Shown here in pieces: positions 17,111-25,665 of a stretch of 64,000 nt of DNA (positions are counted from its first letter, which is position 1; each line of letters opens with the position of its first letter). A program made the position numbers and the translations under genes. Source of the stretch: Lihuaxuella thermophila (GTDB taxonomy: Bacteria > Bacillota > Bacilli > Thermoactinomycetales > Thermoactinomycetaceae); the NCBI RefSeq assembly GCF_900110165.1, contig NZ_FOCQ01000009.1, forward strand, positions 1 through 64,000. Direction: 5' to 3'. The notes beneath the pieces were generated by a model, which did not search any database, was not told the DNA's origin, and saw nothing but the letters and a program-made list of their open reading frames with translations.

Positions 17111-18493
17111 TTGGAAAAAAAACATGTTCATTTCATCGGGATTGGCGGATATGGAATGAGTGCGATCGCCCGGGTGTTGCTGGATCTCGGTTATGAAGTG
17201 TCAGGGTCCGACGTGTCGGAAAACCTGCTCGTGCAGAAGCTGATGGAACGCGGGGCCAAAGTCACGATCGGGCACGATCCTTCCAATATTGAAGGGGCTG
17301 GGACCGTTGTTTATTCTTCCAGCATCTCGGAAGACAATGTGGAGCGCGTTGCCGCTCAAGAAAAAGGAATTGAAGTTTTGCACCGTTCACAGATGCTGGC
17401 CCGGCTGCTCAACAATAAAAAAGGCATTGCTGTTGCCGGTGCACACGGCAAAACGACCACTTCTTCCATGATTGCCCAGACCCTGGAAATATGCGGTGCG
17501 GACCCTACATATATCATCGGCGGAGAAATTGTCGGCTTAAAAGGAAATGCCAAAGCGGGACGGAGCGAATATGTGGTCGCGGAAGCAGATGAGAGCGACG
17601 GCTCATTCTTGGAATATTATCCGTACATTGCCGTTGTGACCAACATTGAACCGGATCATTTGGAAAATTATGATGGAGATTTTGAAAACCTGAAGCAGGC
17701 TTATCGTGAATTTTTAAGCCAGGTACGGCCTGACGGCACCGCGATCCTGTGTTGGGATGATCCGCATGTGCGTGATATGGCCAGGGAAGTGAAAGGTCGG
17801 GCGATTACCTATGCCTTGGATCGCCCTGCTGATTTCACAGCGGTGAATATCCGCGAAAACCAGAGGGAAATCAGTTTTACGGTGATGAAAGGGGAAGAAA
17901 CGCTCGGAGATATCACCCTTCGCATTCCGGGACGCCATAATGTATCCAATGCGCTGGCTGTTGTGATCGCCTGCTTGAAAATCGGGCTGAAATTTGAAGA
18001 TATTGCAAGTGCCCTGTTTGAATTCCAGGGAGCCAAACGGCGTTTCCAAGTGATCGGCGAGATTGACGATATTCTCGTCGTGGATGACTATGCTCACCAT
18101 CCGACCGAGATTGCGGCAACCTTAAAAGGAGCCAAAGCACTTGGCAGACGGATTGTCCTGGTGTTTCAACCGCAGCGTTATTCCCGGACACATCTGTTGA
18201 TGGATGAATTCAGCCGTTCGTTCGGCTTGGCCGATGAAGTGATCATCAATACGATATATGCCCCTCCGGGCGAAAAACCGATCCCCGGTGTGACGGCGGA
18301 ACGACTGGCCGAACTCACCGCGAAAAACAGTAATCCGAACACCCGATTTATCGCGACCAAAGAGGCAGTCATCGATGATCTGTTGACTCGTGTGCAGCCG
18401 GGTGATTTGGTGATGACCATGGGCGCGGGAGATATCTGGCGCGTTTCGCACGGGTTTGTGGATGAACTCACGAAACGGCGGGTCAAAGAATAA
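17111..18493 (+). CDS. murC: UDP-N-acetylmuramate--L-alanine ligase
   Basis: MurC adds L-alanine to UDP-MurNAc, the first step of peptidoglycan stem-peptide synthesis, in the cytoplasm. The protein has VHFIGIGGYGMSAIA for UDP binding, the ATP loop AVAGAHGKTTTSSM near residue 110, EADESDGSFL and a YAHHPTEI segment near the C-terminal domain. The frame is open from GTG 17102; the Shine-Dalgarno-like AGGCTGGTGA fits the TTG at 17111 best, giving 460 aa. Confidence 0.95.
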   Translation: MEKKHVHFIGIGGYGMSAIARVLLDLGYEVSGSDVSENLLVQKLMERGAKVTIGHDPSNIEGAGTVVYSSSISEDNVERVAAQEKGIEVLHRSQMLARLLNNKKGIAVAGAHGKTTTSSMIAQTLEICGADPTYIIGGEIVGLKGNAKAGRSEYVVAEADESDGSFLEYYPYIAVVTNIEPDHLENYDGDFENLKQAYREFLSQVRPDGTAILCWDDPHVRDMAREVKGRAITYALDRPADFTAVNIRENQREISFTVMKGEETLGDITLRIPGRHNVSNALAVVIACLKIGLKFEDIASALFEFQGAKRRFQVIGEIDDILVVDDYAHHPTEIAATLKGAKALGRRIVLVFQPQRYSRTHLLMDEFSRSFGLADEVIINTIYAPPGEKPIPGVTAERLAELTAKNSNPNTRFIATKEAVIDDLLTRVQPGDLVMTMGAGDIWRVSHGFVDELTKRRVKE

Positions 18494-18508
18494 AAGAGAT
18501 CGATGGGT

Positions 18509-18545
18509 GGCAGCTCACAAACGGGGCTGCCTTTTCTGTTTCTTT
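18509..18545 (+). terminator. Terminator after murC
   Basis: GGCAGC (18509-18514) pairs with GCTGCC (18526-18531), followed by a T-rich stretch. Confidence 0.75.
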
Positions 18546-18657
18546 TGCAAACAGTTCTTTAGAGCTATTTCCGTTGTCAATTTTGTGAAATAAGGCTTGC
18601 ACCCGCTGGTTTATGGTATCTTAGTGTCAGATAAGCGTTCTTTTGGGAGGAATACCA

Positions 18658-19311
18658 TTGAAGCAGATCCAATCGAAGCTCATGATCGGGCTTGTTATTC
18701 TTTGCCTGGGCCTCTCCGCCTGTGCACCGTCTACTCAACAACAAACGCCTTCAGATCCCAACAAGAATGGCTCCAACCAAGCAACCAATGATGTCTCTGA
18801 CCTGAACTGGCAAGTTCCGGAGTTTACCTTTACCGACCAAAACGGCAAACCGTTCGGGCTGAAAGATGTAAAAGGGAAAGTGTGGCTGGCCGACTTTATC
18901 TTTACCCGCTGCCCCAATGTTTGTCCGCCAATGACGGCCAATATGGCCAAGGTGCAAAAACATCTGCAAAAAGCCGGGGTGAATGTGGAGATTGTTTCGT
19001 TCAGCGTTGATCCGGACTATGACAAGCCGGAGGTTCTGAAACAATTCGCCGGCAAATACGATCTGGATCAGACTCACTGGCACTTTTTGACCGGTTACAA
19101 ATTGGAAGAGATTCAAAAGATCGCCCAGGAAACGTTTAAAGGACCCGTTACTCAGCAAAAAGGGCCGTCTGCCGATGTCCCGATTCTGGTCAATCACCCG
19201 ACCCAGTTTTATCTGATTGACGGGAGCGGCAAAGTGATCAAGTTTTATGACGGCTTGAAACCGAACCCCGAGCAAATTCTCAAAGATGTGAAAGAGCTGC
19301 AAAACAAATAA
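18658..19311 (+). CDS. SCO1/SenC-family thioredoxin-like lipoprotein
   Basis: This is a membrane-anchored copper chaperone or thiol protein, probably used in cytochrome oxidase Cu-A assembly (217 aa). A lipoprotein signal ends in LGLSAC. The thioredoxin-like domain carries the copper-binding FTRCPNVCPPM (CxxxC) near residue 86 and a conserved histidine in VNHPTQFYLID near residue 180. GGGAGGAA precedes the TTG at 18658, excluding the earlier in-frame TTG at 18643. B. subtilis YpmQ (ScoI) is the comparable protein. Confidence 0.9.
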   Translation: MKQIQSKLMIGLVILCLGLSACAPSTQQQTPSDPNKNGSNQATNDVSDLNWQVPEFTFTDQNGKPFGLKDVKGKVWLADFIFTRCPNVCPPMTANMAKVQKHLQKAGVNVEIVSFSVDPDYDKPEVLKQFAGKYDLDQTHWHFLTGYKLEEIQKIAQETFKGPVTQQKGPSADVPILVNHPTQFYLIDGSGKVIKFYDGLKPNPEQILKDVKELQNK

Positions 19312-19353
19312 ACGGTCCCTCCTCAGATCGAAAGACCTATTTCCAAGAAACTA

Positions 19354-19400
19354 GCCGAGGATTCTCCCCATTTCCAATGGGGGAGAGGAATCGGCTTTTC
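19354..19400 (+). terminator. Terminator after the SCO1-like gene
   Basis: A long stem (GCCGA...ATTCTCCCC pairing with GGGGAGA...TCGGC) is followed by TTTT. Confidence 0.8.
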
Positions 19401-19488
19401 CTATTTATCTGGCTGAAGACGAATGGAAACAATCGTCTTTTTAAAAAGATCAGAAAATGATTGATTTTATCTTGCTAAGATGCCGGAA

Positions 19489-19506
19489 ATGTGATACATT
19501 TCACAT
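19489..19506. promoter_or_regulatory. TGTGA-N6-TCACA operator 1 upstream of ndh
   Basis: ATGTGATACATTTCACAT is an inverted repeat matching TGTGA-N6-TCACA, the form shared by Fnr/Crp-type and Rex-type sites in Firmicutes. It is the most upstream of three such sites before ndh. Confidence 0.5.
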
Positions 19507-19515
19507 AAGGAGGAA

Positions 19516-19531
19516 AGTGAAAAATATCACA
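19516..19531. promoter_or_regulatory. TGTGA-N6-TCACA operator 2 upstream of ndh
   Basis: AGTGAAAAATATCACA differs from the consensus by one base and lies only 10 bases from operator 1. Confidence 0.4.
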
Positions 19532-19648
19532 TAACAACAGAACGAAAATCTGCAGATCTGGATGCAAAGCTTTCCTAACCTTTACAAAAGCGAAGAAAAA
19601 GTAACAAGAATGATCCCCATATTCCTCGCAGGCTTCTTATACGAGTAA

Positions 19649-19666
19649 TTGTGTATTATTTCACAA
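19649..19666. promoter_or_regulatory. Rex-like operator close to the ndh start
   Basis: TTGTGTATTATTTCACAA resembles the Rex box TTGTGAA-N4-TTCACAA. It lies 34 bases before the ndh start codon. Rex senses the NADH/NAD ratio and controls ndh in B. subtilis, so this would make sense here; an Fnr-type regulator is the alternative. Confidence 0.55.
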
Positions 19667-19699
19667 AATCTATCATGAATCTGCGAAGGAGGATCCGTG

Positions 19700-20890
19700 A
19701 TGAACCCATTGCCTCACGTTGTTATTCTTGGCGCCGGATACGGAGGGCTGGTAACGGCCATCCGGTTGCAAAAGATGCTGAATGACCAGGAAGCCGATGT
19801 GACGTTGGTGAATAAACATGACTACCATTACTTGACCGCCCATCTGCACAAACCGGCCGCAGGAACCGACCGTGATGACAACGCCTGTATCAGCATTTCC
19901 GAATTGATCGATGATGCGAAAGTCCATTTTGTCAAATCGACGGTTCTTGAAATTCAGCCCGAGCAAAAAAAGGTTGTCTTAGAAGACAGGGTGCTCTCTT
20001 ATGACTATCTGGTCATCGGATTGGGAAGTGAACCGGAAACGTTTGGCATTCCCGGTGTGAGAGAATATGCGTTCAAGATTCGCAGTATCAACAGTGTCCG
20101 TTTGATCCGTACACATATCGAGTATATGTTTGCCAAGTACAAGCTGGAGCCGCACCGTACCGATTATTTGACTTTCGTCATCGGAGGGTCGGGATTGACG
20201 GGGACTGAATTTGTCGGTGAACTGGCGGACCGTTTGCCCGATTTGTGCAAAAAGTATCGGGTGGATTCTTCTCTGGTCAACATTTATAACGTGGAAATGG
20301 CCCCCCAAGCGCTGCCGATGGGTTTGCCGTCCGATCTGGTCGACTACGGGATGGACGTGCTGCGCCGCAAGGGAATCACTTACCAGCTGTCAACGGCGAT
20401 CAAAGAATGTACCCCGGAAGGCGTCGTGTTGGGGAGCGGAGAATTCATCAAAGCGGCCACGGTGATCTGGACGGGAGGAGTGCGGGGGAATCATCTGCTG
20501 GAAGAAGCAGGGTTTGAAACGGTGAAGGGCAGGGTGAAAGTGGATGAATACCTGCGCGATCCCCGGCATCCCGACGTGTTTATTGTCGGTGATTGCTCGA
20601 TGGTCCAAAGTCCCGAAGGGACCCCCTATCCCCCATCAGCCCAGCTAGCGGTTCGGCAGGGGGCCAATGTGGCCCGCAATCTTGCAGCCATCCTACGCAA
20701 CCAGCCCTTAAAACCGTTTCAATTTGACTATAAAGGAACGGTCGCGTCGTTAGGCAAACATGAAGCGGTGGGTGTGGTCAACGGCAAAAAGGTAAAGGGA
20801 AGAGTGGCCGCGTGGATCAAGAGAATCATCGATGCCAGGTATTTATTGATCATCGGAGGAGTCAGGCTCTTTTTGAAAAAAATCACATAA
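19700..20890 (+). CDS. ndh: Type II NADH dehydrogenase (FAD)
   Basis: This single-subunit, membrane-associated flavoprotein (396 aa) oxidises NADH and reduces quinone without pumping protons. It has the FAD-binding VVILGAGYGGLVTA at the N-terminus, the second nucleotide fold FVIGGSGLTGTEFVGEL near residue 160, and HPDVFIVGDCSMV near residue 290 for FAD contact. GGAGGA suits the ATG at 19700 better than the GTG at 19697. Operators upstream suggest redox or oxygen control. It could be any of the Bacillus ndh/yumB/yutJ paralogues. Confidence 0.9.
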   Translation: MNPLPHVVILGAGYGGLVTAIRLQKMLNDQEADVTLVNKHDYHYLTAHLHKPAAGTDRDDNACISISELIDDAKVHFVKSTVLEIQPEQKKVVLEDRVLSYDYLVIGLGSEPETFGIPGVREYAFKIRSINSVRLIRTHIEYMFAKYKLEPHRTDYLTFVIGGSGLTGTEFVGELADRLPDLCKKYRVDSSLVNIYNVEMAPQALPMGLPSDLVDYGMDVLRRKGITYQLSTAIKECTPEGVVLGSGEFIKAATVIWTGGVRGNHLLEEAGFETVKGRVKVDEYLRDPRHPDVFIVGDCSMVQSPEGTPYPPSAQLAVRQGANVARNLAAILRNQPLKPFQFDYKGTVASLGKHEAVGVVNGKKVKGRVAAWIKRIIDARYLLIIGGVRLFLKKIT

Positions 20891-21006
20891 TGCTGTAAAT
20901 GTAGAAGTCAAGGAGCCGCTAGATTTCAGGAAAATCGTGGGAGCAAACAATTTTAAGTGAACCAAATAGATCCATTGCCGGCTATACTCTGATTTTGAGA
21001 AAGATG

Positions 21007-21040
21007 AAAAGAGCAGCGAGATTGTCTCGCTGCTCTTTTG
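21007..21040 (+). terminator. Terminator after ndh
   Basis: AAAAGAGCAGCGAG pairs perfectly with CTCGCTGCTCTTTT around a 5-base loop. Confidence 0.85.
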
Positions 21041-21145
21041 TTAATGCCTCGATGGAAATTCTTACGGATTGCTAAATGTATACACCCCGCTATCCTGTTC
21101 AATTGCAAAAACTAAAAATAAAATTAATTAAATATTATAATTATA

Positions 21146-21173
21146 TTTACATTCCTCCGAAATATTGTATAAT
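21146..21173 (+). promoter_or_regulatory. Probable sigma-A promoter of the secreted protease gene
   Basis: TTTACA and TATAAT are separated by 16 bases in an AT-rich region, about 130 bases upstream of the start codon. Confidence 0.55.
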
Positions 21174-21305
21174 TGGATTCGTTCATAAATTTAATTATTT
21201 CACTAAAATTACTATTAAAGGTGGGATGCATGTAATCTATTTCATCTAACTTCTCCGTTACTTGTTCCGTCTTACTTTAATAACAAAAAGAGAGGAAGTG
21301 AATTT

Positions 21306-21875
21306 GTGGGTAAAGTCAAACTATTTCTAGTGTTAATACTGTTCGCTCTTCCTTTTGCCGCCGGGCTTCAATGGATCACATCCGAACCAGCGAATGCTTA
21401 CGGTGCTTACGTTCCCGAAATCCAACAGGCGTACAGCAACTGGTGTTGGGCGGCAAGCGGTGCCGCGGTTTCCCGATATAAAGGAAAAAACGTTTCGCAA
21501 TATAATTTTGCTTATGCTGTTAAAGGCGGGTACTATAATAACCCGGCAACCAGCTATGAAATCCGAAAGGGGCTGTCCTACTACGGTTTAAGGTCCAGGT
21601 GGACAAACTACTACGGAAATTGGTATTATCCCAACTTTTCCTTTATTCAATCCCAGATCAACCACGGCAGACCCATGATTCCGCTGATCTGGTGGACAAA
21701 CGGGGCCACGATCGGACATTTTGTCGTGATGGATGGGTATTTCACCTCGAACAACACCAATTATGTCGAGTATATGGACCCCTGGTATGGAGATCACTAC
21801 TATATGAATTTTAATTCGTTCAAAAGAAACAACAACTTTTTCTGGAGAGAACTTATCTATGATGTTGGTTACTGA
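21306..21875 (+). CDS. Secreted papain-like cysteine protease
   Basis: The product (189 aa) has an N-terminal signal peptide (LFLVLILFALPFAAG, cleavage likely after ANA) and a compact papain-like fold. The catalytic cysteine is in SNWCWAASGAAVS near residue 47, the histidine in TIGHFVVMDGY near residue 138, and the Asn/Asp region in YMDPWYG near residue 158. It resembles the papain-like/C39-like peptidases found in bacterial exoproteins. AGAGAGGAAGTG precedes the GTG start. The next gene, 31 bases on, encodes another exported protein and is probably its partner. The substrate is unknown. Confidence 0.8.
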   Translation: MGKVKLFLVLILFALPFAAGLQWITSEPANAYGAYVPEIQQAYSNWCWAASGAAVSRYKGKNVSQYNFAYAVKGGYYNNPATSYEIRKGLSYYGLRSRWTNYYGNWYYPNFSFIQSQINHGRPMIPLIWWTNGATIGHFVVMDGYFTSNNTNYVEYMDPWYGDHYYMNFNSFKRNNNFFWRELIYDVGY

Positions 21876-21906
21876 ACATCGATCAACATGAAGGAGGAGA
21901 CCGGTC

Positions 21907-22539
21907 ATGCTAAAAAGTTTAAAATTCATCATCCCTCCCATCGCGATCCTGACCGTTGCCGGACTGGTTGGTTTTATCGGGAAGGGATTTGCATCAGACC
22001 AACCTGAAAAAACGGCGTTCAGCGACTATTTGAAAGCCACTTCGCAAAATTCCCCCGGACAGGGAAAATCTTTAATCCCACATAACGCCGTTTCCATTGA
22101 CGGACTGAATCTCTCTTCGTTCTCCATTCCGATTTTCCTCACGCCGGATGCAAGAGGAATCCGATCCTATCAAGGGACAAGCCTCTCCGGAATACTAAAA
22201 CCCTCGGATGAAAAGATTTGGTTCATGATGAACGGAAACCAGCCGCAAGGCATCGTGGTCGCCAATCGGACCGAACCGGTGAAAATGGGCGGAAAAAACC
22301 GCAGCAAAGATTTGATGAGACTGTATAAAGCTGCGAAAGCCAGTGTGAAAAGGGACCATGAGATCCGCTACTTCGAATTTGAGGGACAAGGCATCTTCGT
22401 TGCCGGAACAGGCAAACATGAAATCGTCTATCTGAGTCAAGGTGCCGCTAAACTATTAAATCTGCCCGCCGGCAAAAAACTTTCACCTTCCGATGTCATC
22501 ACCGGTATGAAAAACCGTCTGCAATCATTCCCGCGGTGA
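21907..22539 (+). CDS. Exported hypothetical protein, partner of the protease
   Basis: The product (210 aa) has a signal or anchor segment (FIIPPIAILTVAGLVGFIG) and then a soluble domain of unknown family. Phrases such as KIWFMMNGNQPQGIVVANR and KHEIVYLSQGAAKLLNLPAG suggest a mixed alpha/beta fold. GAAGGAGGAGA precedes the ATG, and the short gap to the protease gene implies one transcript. A role as protease inhibitor, chaperone or substrate is possible but unproven. Confidence 0.6.
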   Translation: MLKSLKFIIPPIAILTVAGLVGFIGKGFASDQPEKTAFSDYLKATSQNSPGQGKSLIPHNAVSIDGLNLSSFSIPIFLTPDARGIRSYQGTSLSGILKPSDEKIWFMMNGNQPQGIVVANRTEPVKMGGKNRSKDLMRLYKAAKASVKRDHEIRYFEFEGQGIFVAGTGKHEIVYLSQGAAKLLNLPAGKKLSPSDVITGMKNRLQSFPR

Positions 22540-22704
22540 TCCCAACCTCTGCTTCCTCTGGCAGGAATCTGCTGCCGGATGACGCGGGGCAGATTTTCCC
22601 GAAATGTTACTGTCTTCCCTTGAGTTGCTGCATGTGCAGCACAACGTCATTTTACAGTTTATGGCCCCATGGCACCACATCAAAGCTTCTCTCCCACTTC
22701 TATT

Positions 22705-22767
22705 AAAAAAGCACTTACCGGATGAGCAGCGTCAGTTTCCCCTGTCATTTGGCAAGTGCTTTTTTTA
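22705..22767. terminator. Bidirectional terminator between the exoprotein pair and ecsB
   Basis: AAAAAAGCACTT pairs with AAGTGCTTTTTT, with an inner helix (CCGGATGA with TCATTTGG) extending the stem. It can serve both converging transcripts. Confidence 0.75.
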
Positions 22768-22820
22768 GATTGAGATGGATGGACGATGCTTGTATCAAGA
22801 CTTTTCCAAGCAGGGCTGCT

Positions 22821-24041
22821 CTATATATGCTTCCTCATTTTCCGCGGAAAATAGAAATGACTGATCAAATAAGAAGCGACTAAGCCAATCATTGCCACAA
22901 TCGGGAACCAGGCCAAGGACAGGCGACCGAACAGCATTAATACCAACGGAGTCAGGGTGCTTTGCAGTCCGAGCAGAATAAAGCCCATTTTCATTACACT
23001 GTGAAGCTTTTCATGCTCCGGGACGGGATAGATGCGAATCCAGACCGGATGATGCCTCTCATCGGCGATGGCCGGAAGTTGCGCTCCGAACATCCAGAGG
23101 CTAATGAGCAAGATTCCGGCAACCACCCAGGGATGGGGAAGAATCAACCCCATGAAGACGGCCCAACCCACCAAGCGTATATAGATGGGAAAGTATTCGC
23201 CGTAGCGGAAAAACGAGCGCCAGTAGAGATAGGGTATCGCCTTTTGATTCGGGAACAGTCGGTTCAGAAGTCCGGTCATCCAGGTTCTGGGCTTCACGGT
23301 TACCCCCGTTTCGGGCACATCCATAAACCATCCGGCAAGAGCCCGATATTTGGCCAGAGTTTGTTGTTCTTGCTCGCTTAACTTTTTCCAGGGATAGGGA
23401 AGAGGGGCAAGGGAACGAATACACCAAAGAAAGACGAATGAAGCAACCAAGGACAGAGTAAACCAGATCCATTCCTTTTGCAGTACAAGAAAAACCAGCC
23501 CGAAATTGATCCCCCAACGCCCCAGCCGAAAAGAGAGCATGACACGGGAAGAGCGAAAGGGCGACAAGCGGATTTCATACCAGCTCACTCCTGTATTCCA
23601 CATCTGCAAGCCCGCCAGCAACAAGAATGTGAGGACAAATTCAGCTGAGCTTGCCAGCCGAACCCGAAACAATGGATAGGCAAATCCCATAACCAGGGCG
23701 AGCTGACTCAGACGGACTACGCTGCTGTATATAAGACTCATGCGAAAATAATCCCGCATCTCCGCTTCCATCGGCAACAGGAATACGAGATCCGGGGGCT
23801 GGATCCAGGTTCGCAAGCGAGCAGATGTCAAAAAGAGCGAAAATAGGACTGATAGTAGCACGACAACCGGGAACCGGGCGGGCAGCCACTCAATCAAGCG
23901 CTGGTAGCCAAAATAGAGAAGGATAAGGGTGATCCCTGCGAAGAGAGGAGTGCCTCCCCCGCCAACAATGAGGCGAATCATCCGGATGGCGCGAATCCAC
24001 GAGTTTCGCATGCGTTTCGTAAACAATTGACTTGTGTTCAT
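22821..24041 (-). CDS. ecsB: ABC transporter permease, EcsB-like
   Basis: The product (406 aa) is a polytopic membrane protein with about eight to ten hydrophobic segments (for example LVVLQKEWIWFTLSLVASFV and FPVVVLLSVLFSLFLTSARL). It resembles EcsB, the permease of the Ecs transporter, which in Bacillus affects secretion, regulated proteolysis and competence. It starts 4 bases after the stop of the ATPase gene, with AAAGGATGA as ribosome binding site. Confidence 0.8.
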   Translation of the reverse strand: MNTSQLFTKRMRNSWIRAIRMIRLIVGGGGTPLFAGITLILLYFGYQRLIEWLPARFPVVVLLSVLFSLFLTSARLRTWIQPPDLVFLLPMEAEMRDYFRMSLIYSSVVRLSQLALVMGFAYPLFRVRLASSAEFVLTFLLLAGLQMWNTGVSWYEIRLSPFRSSRVMLSFRLGRWGINFGLVFLVLQKEWIWFTLSLVASFVFLWCIRSLAPLPYPWKKLSEQEQQTLAKYRALAGWFMDVPETGVTVKPRTWMTGLLNRLFPNQKAIPYLYWRSFFRYGEYFPIYIRLVGWAVFMGLILPHPWVVAGILLISLWMFGAQLPAIADERHHPVWIRIYPVPEHEKLHSVMKMGFILLGLQSTLTPLVLMLFGRLSLAWFPIVAMIGLVASYLISHFYFPRKMRKHI

Positions 24042-24045
24042 CGGC

Positions 24046-24771
24046 TCATCCTTTCACCACCTGGATGAATAGTTCTTCCAGTGAAGCGTCCGGGTCCCCG
24101 GTTTCTCTTCTCATTTCGGCCAAAGTTCCCCGCAATTTCACTCTTCCGTCATGGAGAATGACAAAGCGGTCACAGTATTTTTCAGCCATCTCCAGGATAT
24201 GGGTAGACATCAAAATACCCATACCCCTCTCTTTTCCGTCCTTCAGCATCTTGAGCAAAGCTTGAATGGCGAGCGGGTCCAGCCCGACAAATGGCTCGTC
24301 CACGATCAAATAGGAAGGTTGAACCAGAAGAGCGCACAAAATCATGATTTTTTGCTGCATTCCCTTTGAAAAAGTATTGGGGAACCAGTTGGCCGCCTTT
24401 TTCAACCGAAATGTTTCCAGCAGATGTTCGGCCCGCTCTTGAAAAACTTCCCTCGGGAGCCGGTAGGCACGGGCGGTCAGCTCCAGATGCTCCCACAGGG
24501 TCAATTCCTCGTAAAAGTGTGGAAGTTCAGGGATGAAGGCCATCTTTGACCGGAAAAAAAACGGATCTTCACTCAATAACTTTCCGTCCAGGGTGACGGT
24601 TCCCTTCTGCGGGACAAGCAAGCCCAGGATCTGTTTGATGGTGGTGCTTTTGCCCGCACCGTTTAATCCGATTAAACCGACGATTTCAAACGGGCGAACT
24701 TCGAGCGAAACGTCATGGATGACGGGTTGATGAGCGGCATAACCACCGGTCAGATTTTGTACGGACAGCAT
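24046..24771 (-). CDS. ecsA: ABC transporter ATPase, EcsA-like
   Basis: This nucleotide-binding subunit (241 aa) pairs with the EcsB-like permease. It has Walker A LIGLNGAGKSTTIKQ near residue 37, a diverged signature NTFSKGMQQKIM near residue 137, Walker B YLIVDEPFVGLDP near residue 156 and an H-loop MSTHILE. The frame extends upstream to 24873, but AAAGGAG 6 bases before the ATG at 24771 and the usual ABC N-terminus (MLSVQNLTGGY) fix the start. An EcsA-EcsB pair is standard in Bacillales. Confidence 0.85.
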   Translation of the reverse strand: MLSVQNLTGGYAAHQPVIHDVSLEVRPFEIVGLIGLNGAGKSTTIKQILGLLVPQKGTVTLDGKLLSEDPFFFRSKMAFIPELPHFYEELTLWEHLELTARAYRLPREVFQERAEHLLETFRLKKAANWFPNTFSKGMQQKIMILCALLVQPSYLIVDEPFVGLDPLAIQALLKMLKDGKERGMGILMSTHILEMAEKYCDRFVILHDGRVKLRGTLAEMRRETGDPDASLEELFIQVVKG

Positions 24772-25104
24772 TTTAAACTCCTTTGTTTTATGTCTGTTTA
24801 AGTTTTTGGCGGTACTTCCATTATATCCTTCATCCTGGCGTTTGAAAGTGTCGGGATCCGTCAGGCCGGGCACGATTTCATGTTTCTGCCAACCTTTGAA
24901 GGAGAACGCTTCGGGTTATTTTCCAAAACAGCATGCATTTGACGAAGACGGGTTTTCTTGCATGTTGAAGAGAGTTGCGATGGTAGGTGTCAAAGCTCTA
25001 TTTTGCTGAATCATTAAATTATTCTATTTTTAGCCGGAGCCGGTTTAAAAAGTGGGGACAAAAAGACTAGAATAGAGATGAAAATATAGAGGAGAGGGAG
25101 AAAG

Positions 25105-25458
25105 ATGTTTAAAACGATCGCCTTGTACAAGGATATCGAAGATGCTGAAGCCTTTGAAGCTTTTTATGTGAATGAATTTATTCCCAAGATGCTCAGTCTG
25201 CCCGGGGTGGTCAAGCTTAAAGTCAACCGTCTCCTTCCGGCGCCGTTTGGCGAAAGAGGCGGTCAAGAGGAATCGTATTTTTTATTGTGTGAGACGTATT
25301 ACGAAAGTGCCGAGGCGATGCAAAAAGTGATTCAAAGCCCGGAAGGGCTGGAAGCGGCCAGCATGATTATGGAAAAAGCATCAAAATTTATGACTGTGTA
25401 CGTAGGAAAAGAAGAAGTGTATTCAAAAAGTTCTCCATCGGTATCCTCCGCCGGATGA
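25105..25458 (+). CDS. EthD-domain small protein
   Basis: The product (117 aa) resembles EthD-like dimeric alpha/beta-barrel proteins (MFKTIALYKDIEDAEAFEAF, then HxxY-like spacing in YVNEFIPKMLSLPGVVKLKVNR). Such proteins are small cytoplasmic enzymes or accessory proteins of varied, often unknown, role. GAGAGGGAGAAAG precedes the ATG. It is monocistronic, with its stop codon inside its own terminator hairpin. Confidence 0.7.
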   Translation: MFKTIALYKDIEDAEAFEAFYVNEFIPKMLSLPGVVKLKVNRLLPAPFGERGGQEESYFLLCETYYESAEAMQKVIQSPEGLEAASMIMEKASKFMTVYVGKEEVYSKSSPSVSSAG

Positions 25459-25469
25459 GCGGAGGTTTT
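25445..25469 (+). terminator. Terminator overlapping the EthD gene stop codon
   Basis: CCTCCGC pairs with GCGGAGG around a 7-base loop, followed by TTTT. Confidence 0.7.
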
Positions 25470-25665
25470 CCGTTTACGCAAACAGTGCGACGAGGAAGAC
25501 ATATATTTTTGTGGTTCAACGAATGAATAGATGAGCCTTGGATTTCTGTCAGTCGATCCGGGATGAGCCTTTTATATGAAAAATTTTTCCGATACAATAA
25601 ATAGAAAGAATTCCAAAGACTATTGGCGGGGGAAAAAAGAAATCCGCCCATATGGGGGAATCCAC

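Larger units (their letters stand above)
20891..21305. other. Intergenic region between ndh and the protease gene
   Basis: It holds the ndh terminator, an AT-rich stretch and the promoter at 21146-21173. The long leader (about 130 bases) between that promoter and the protease start shows no recognisable riboswitch. Confidence 0.4.

Noticed and set aside
18597-18622. Promoter for the SCO1-like gene (TTGCAC with TATCTT)
   Set aside because: The spacing is only 14 bases, too short for a sigma-A promoter.
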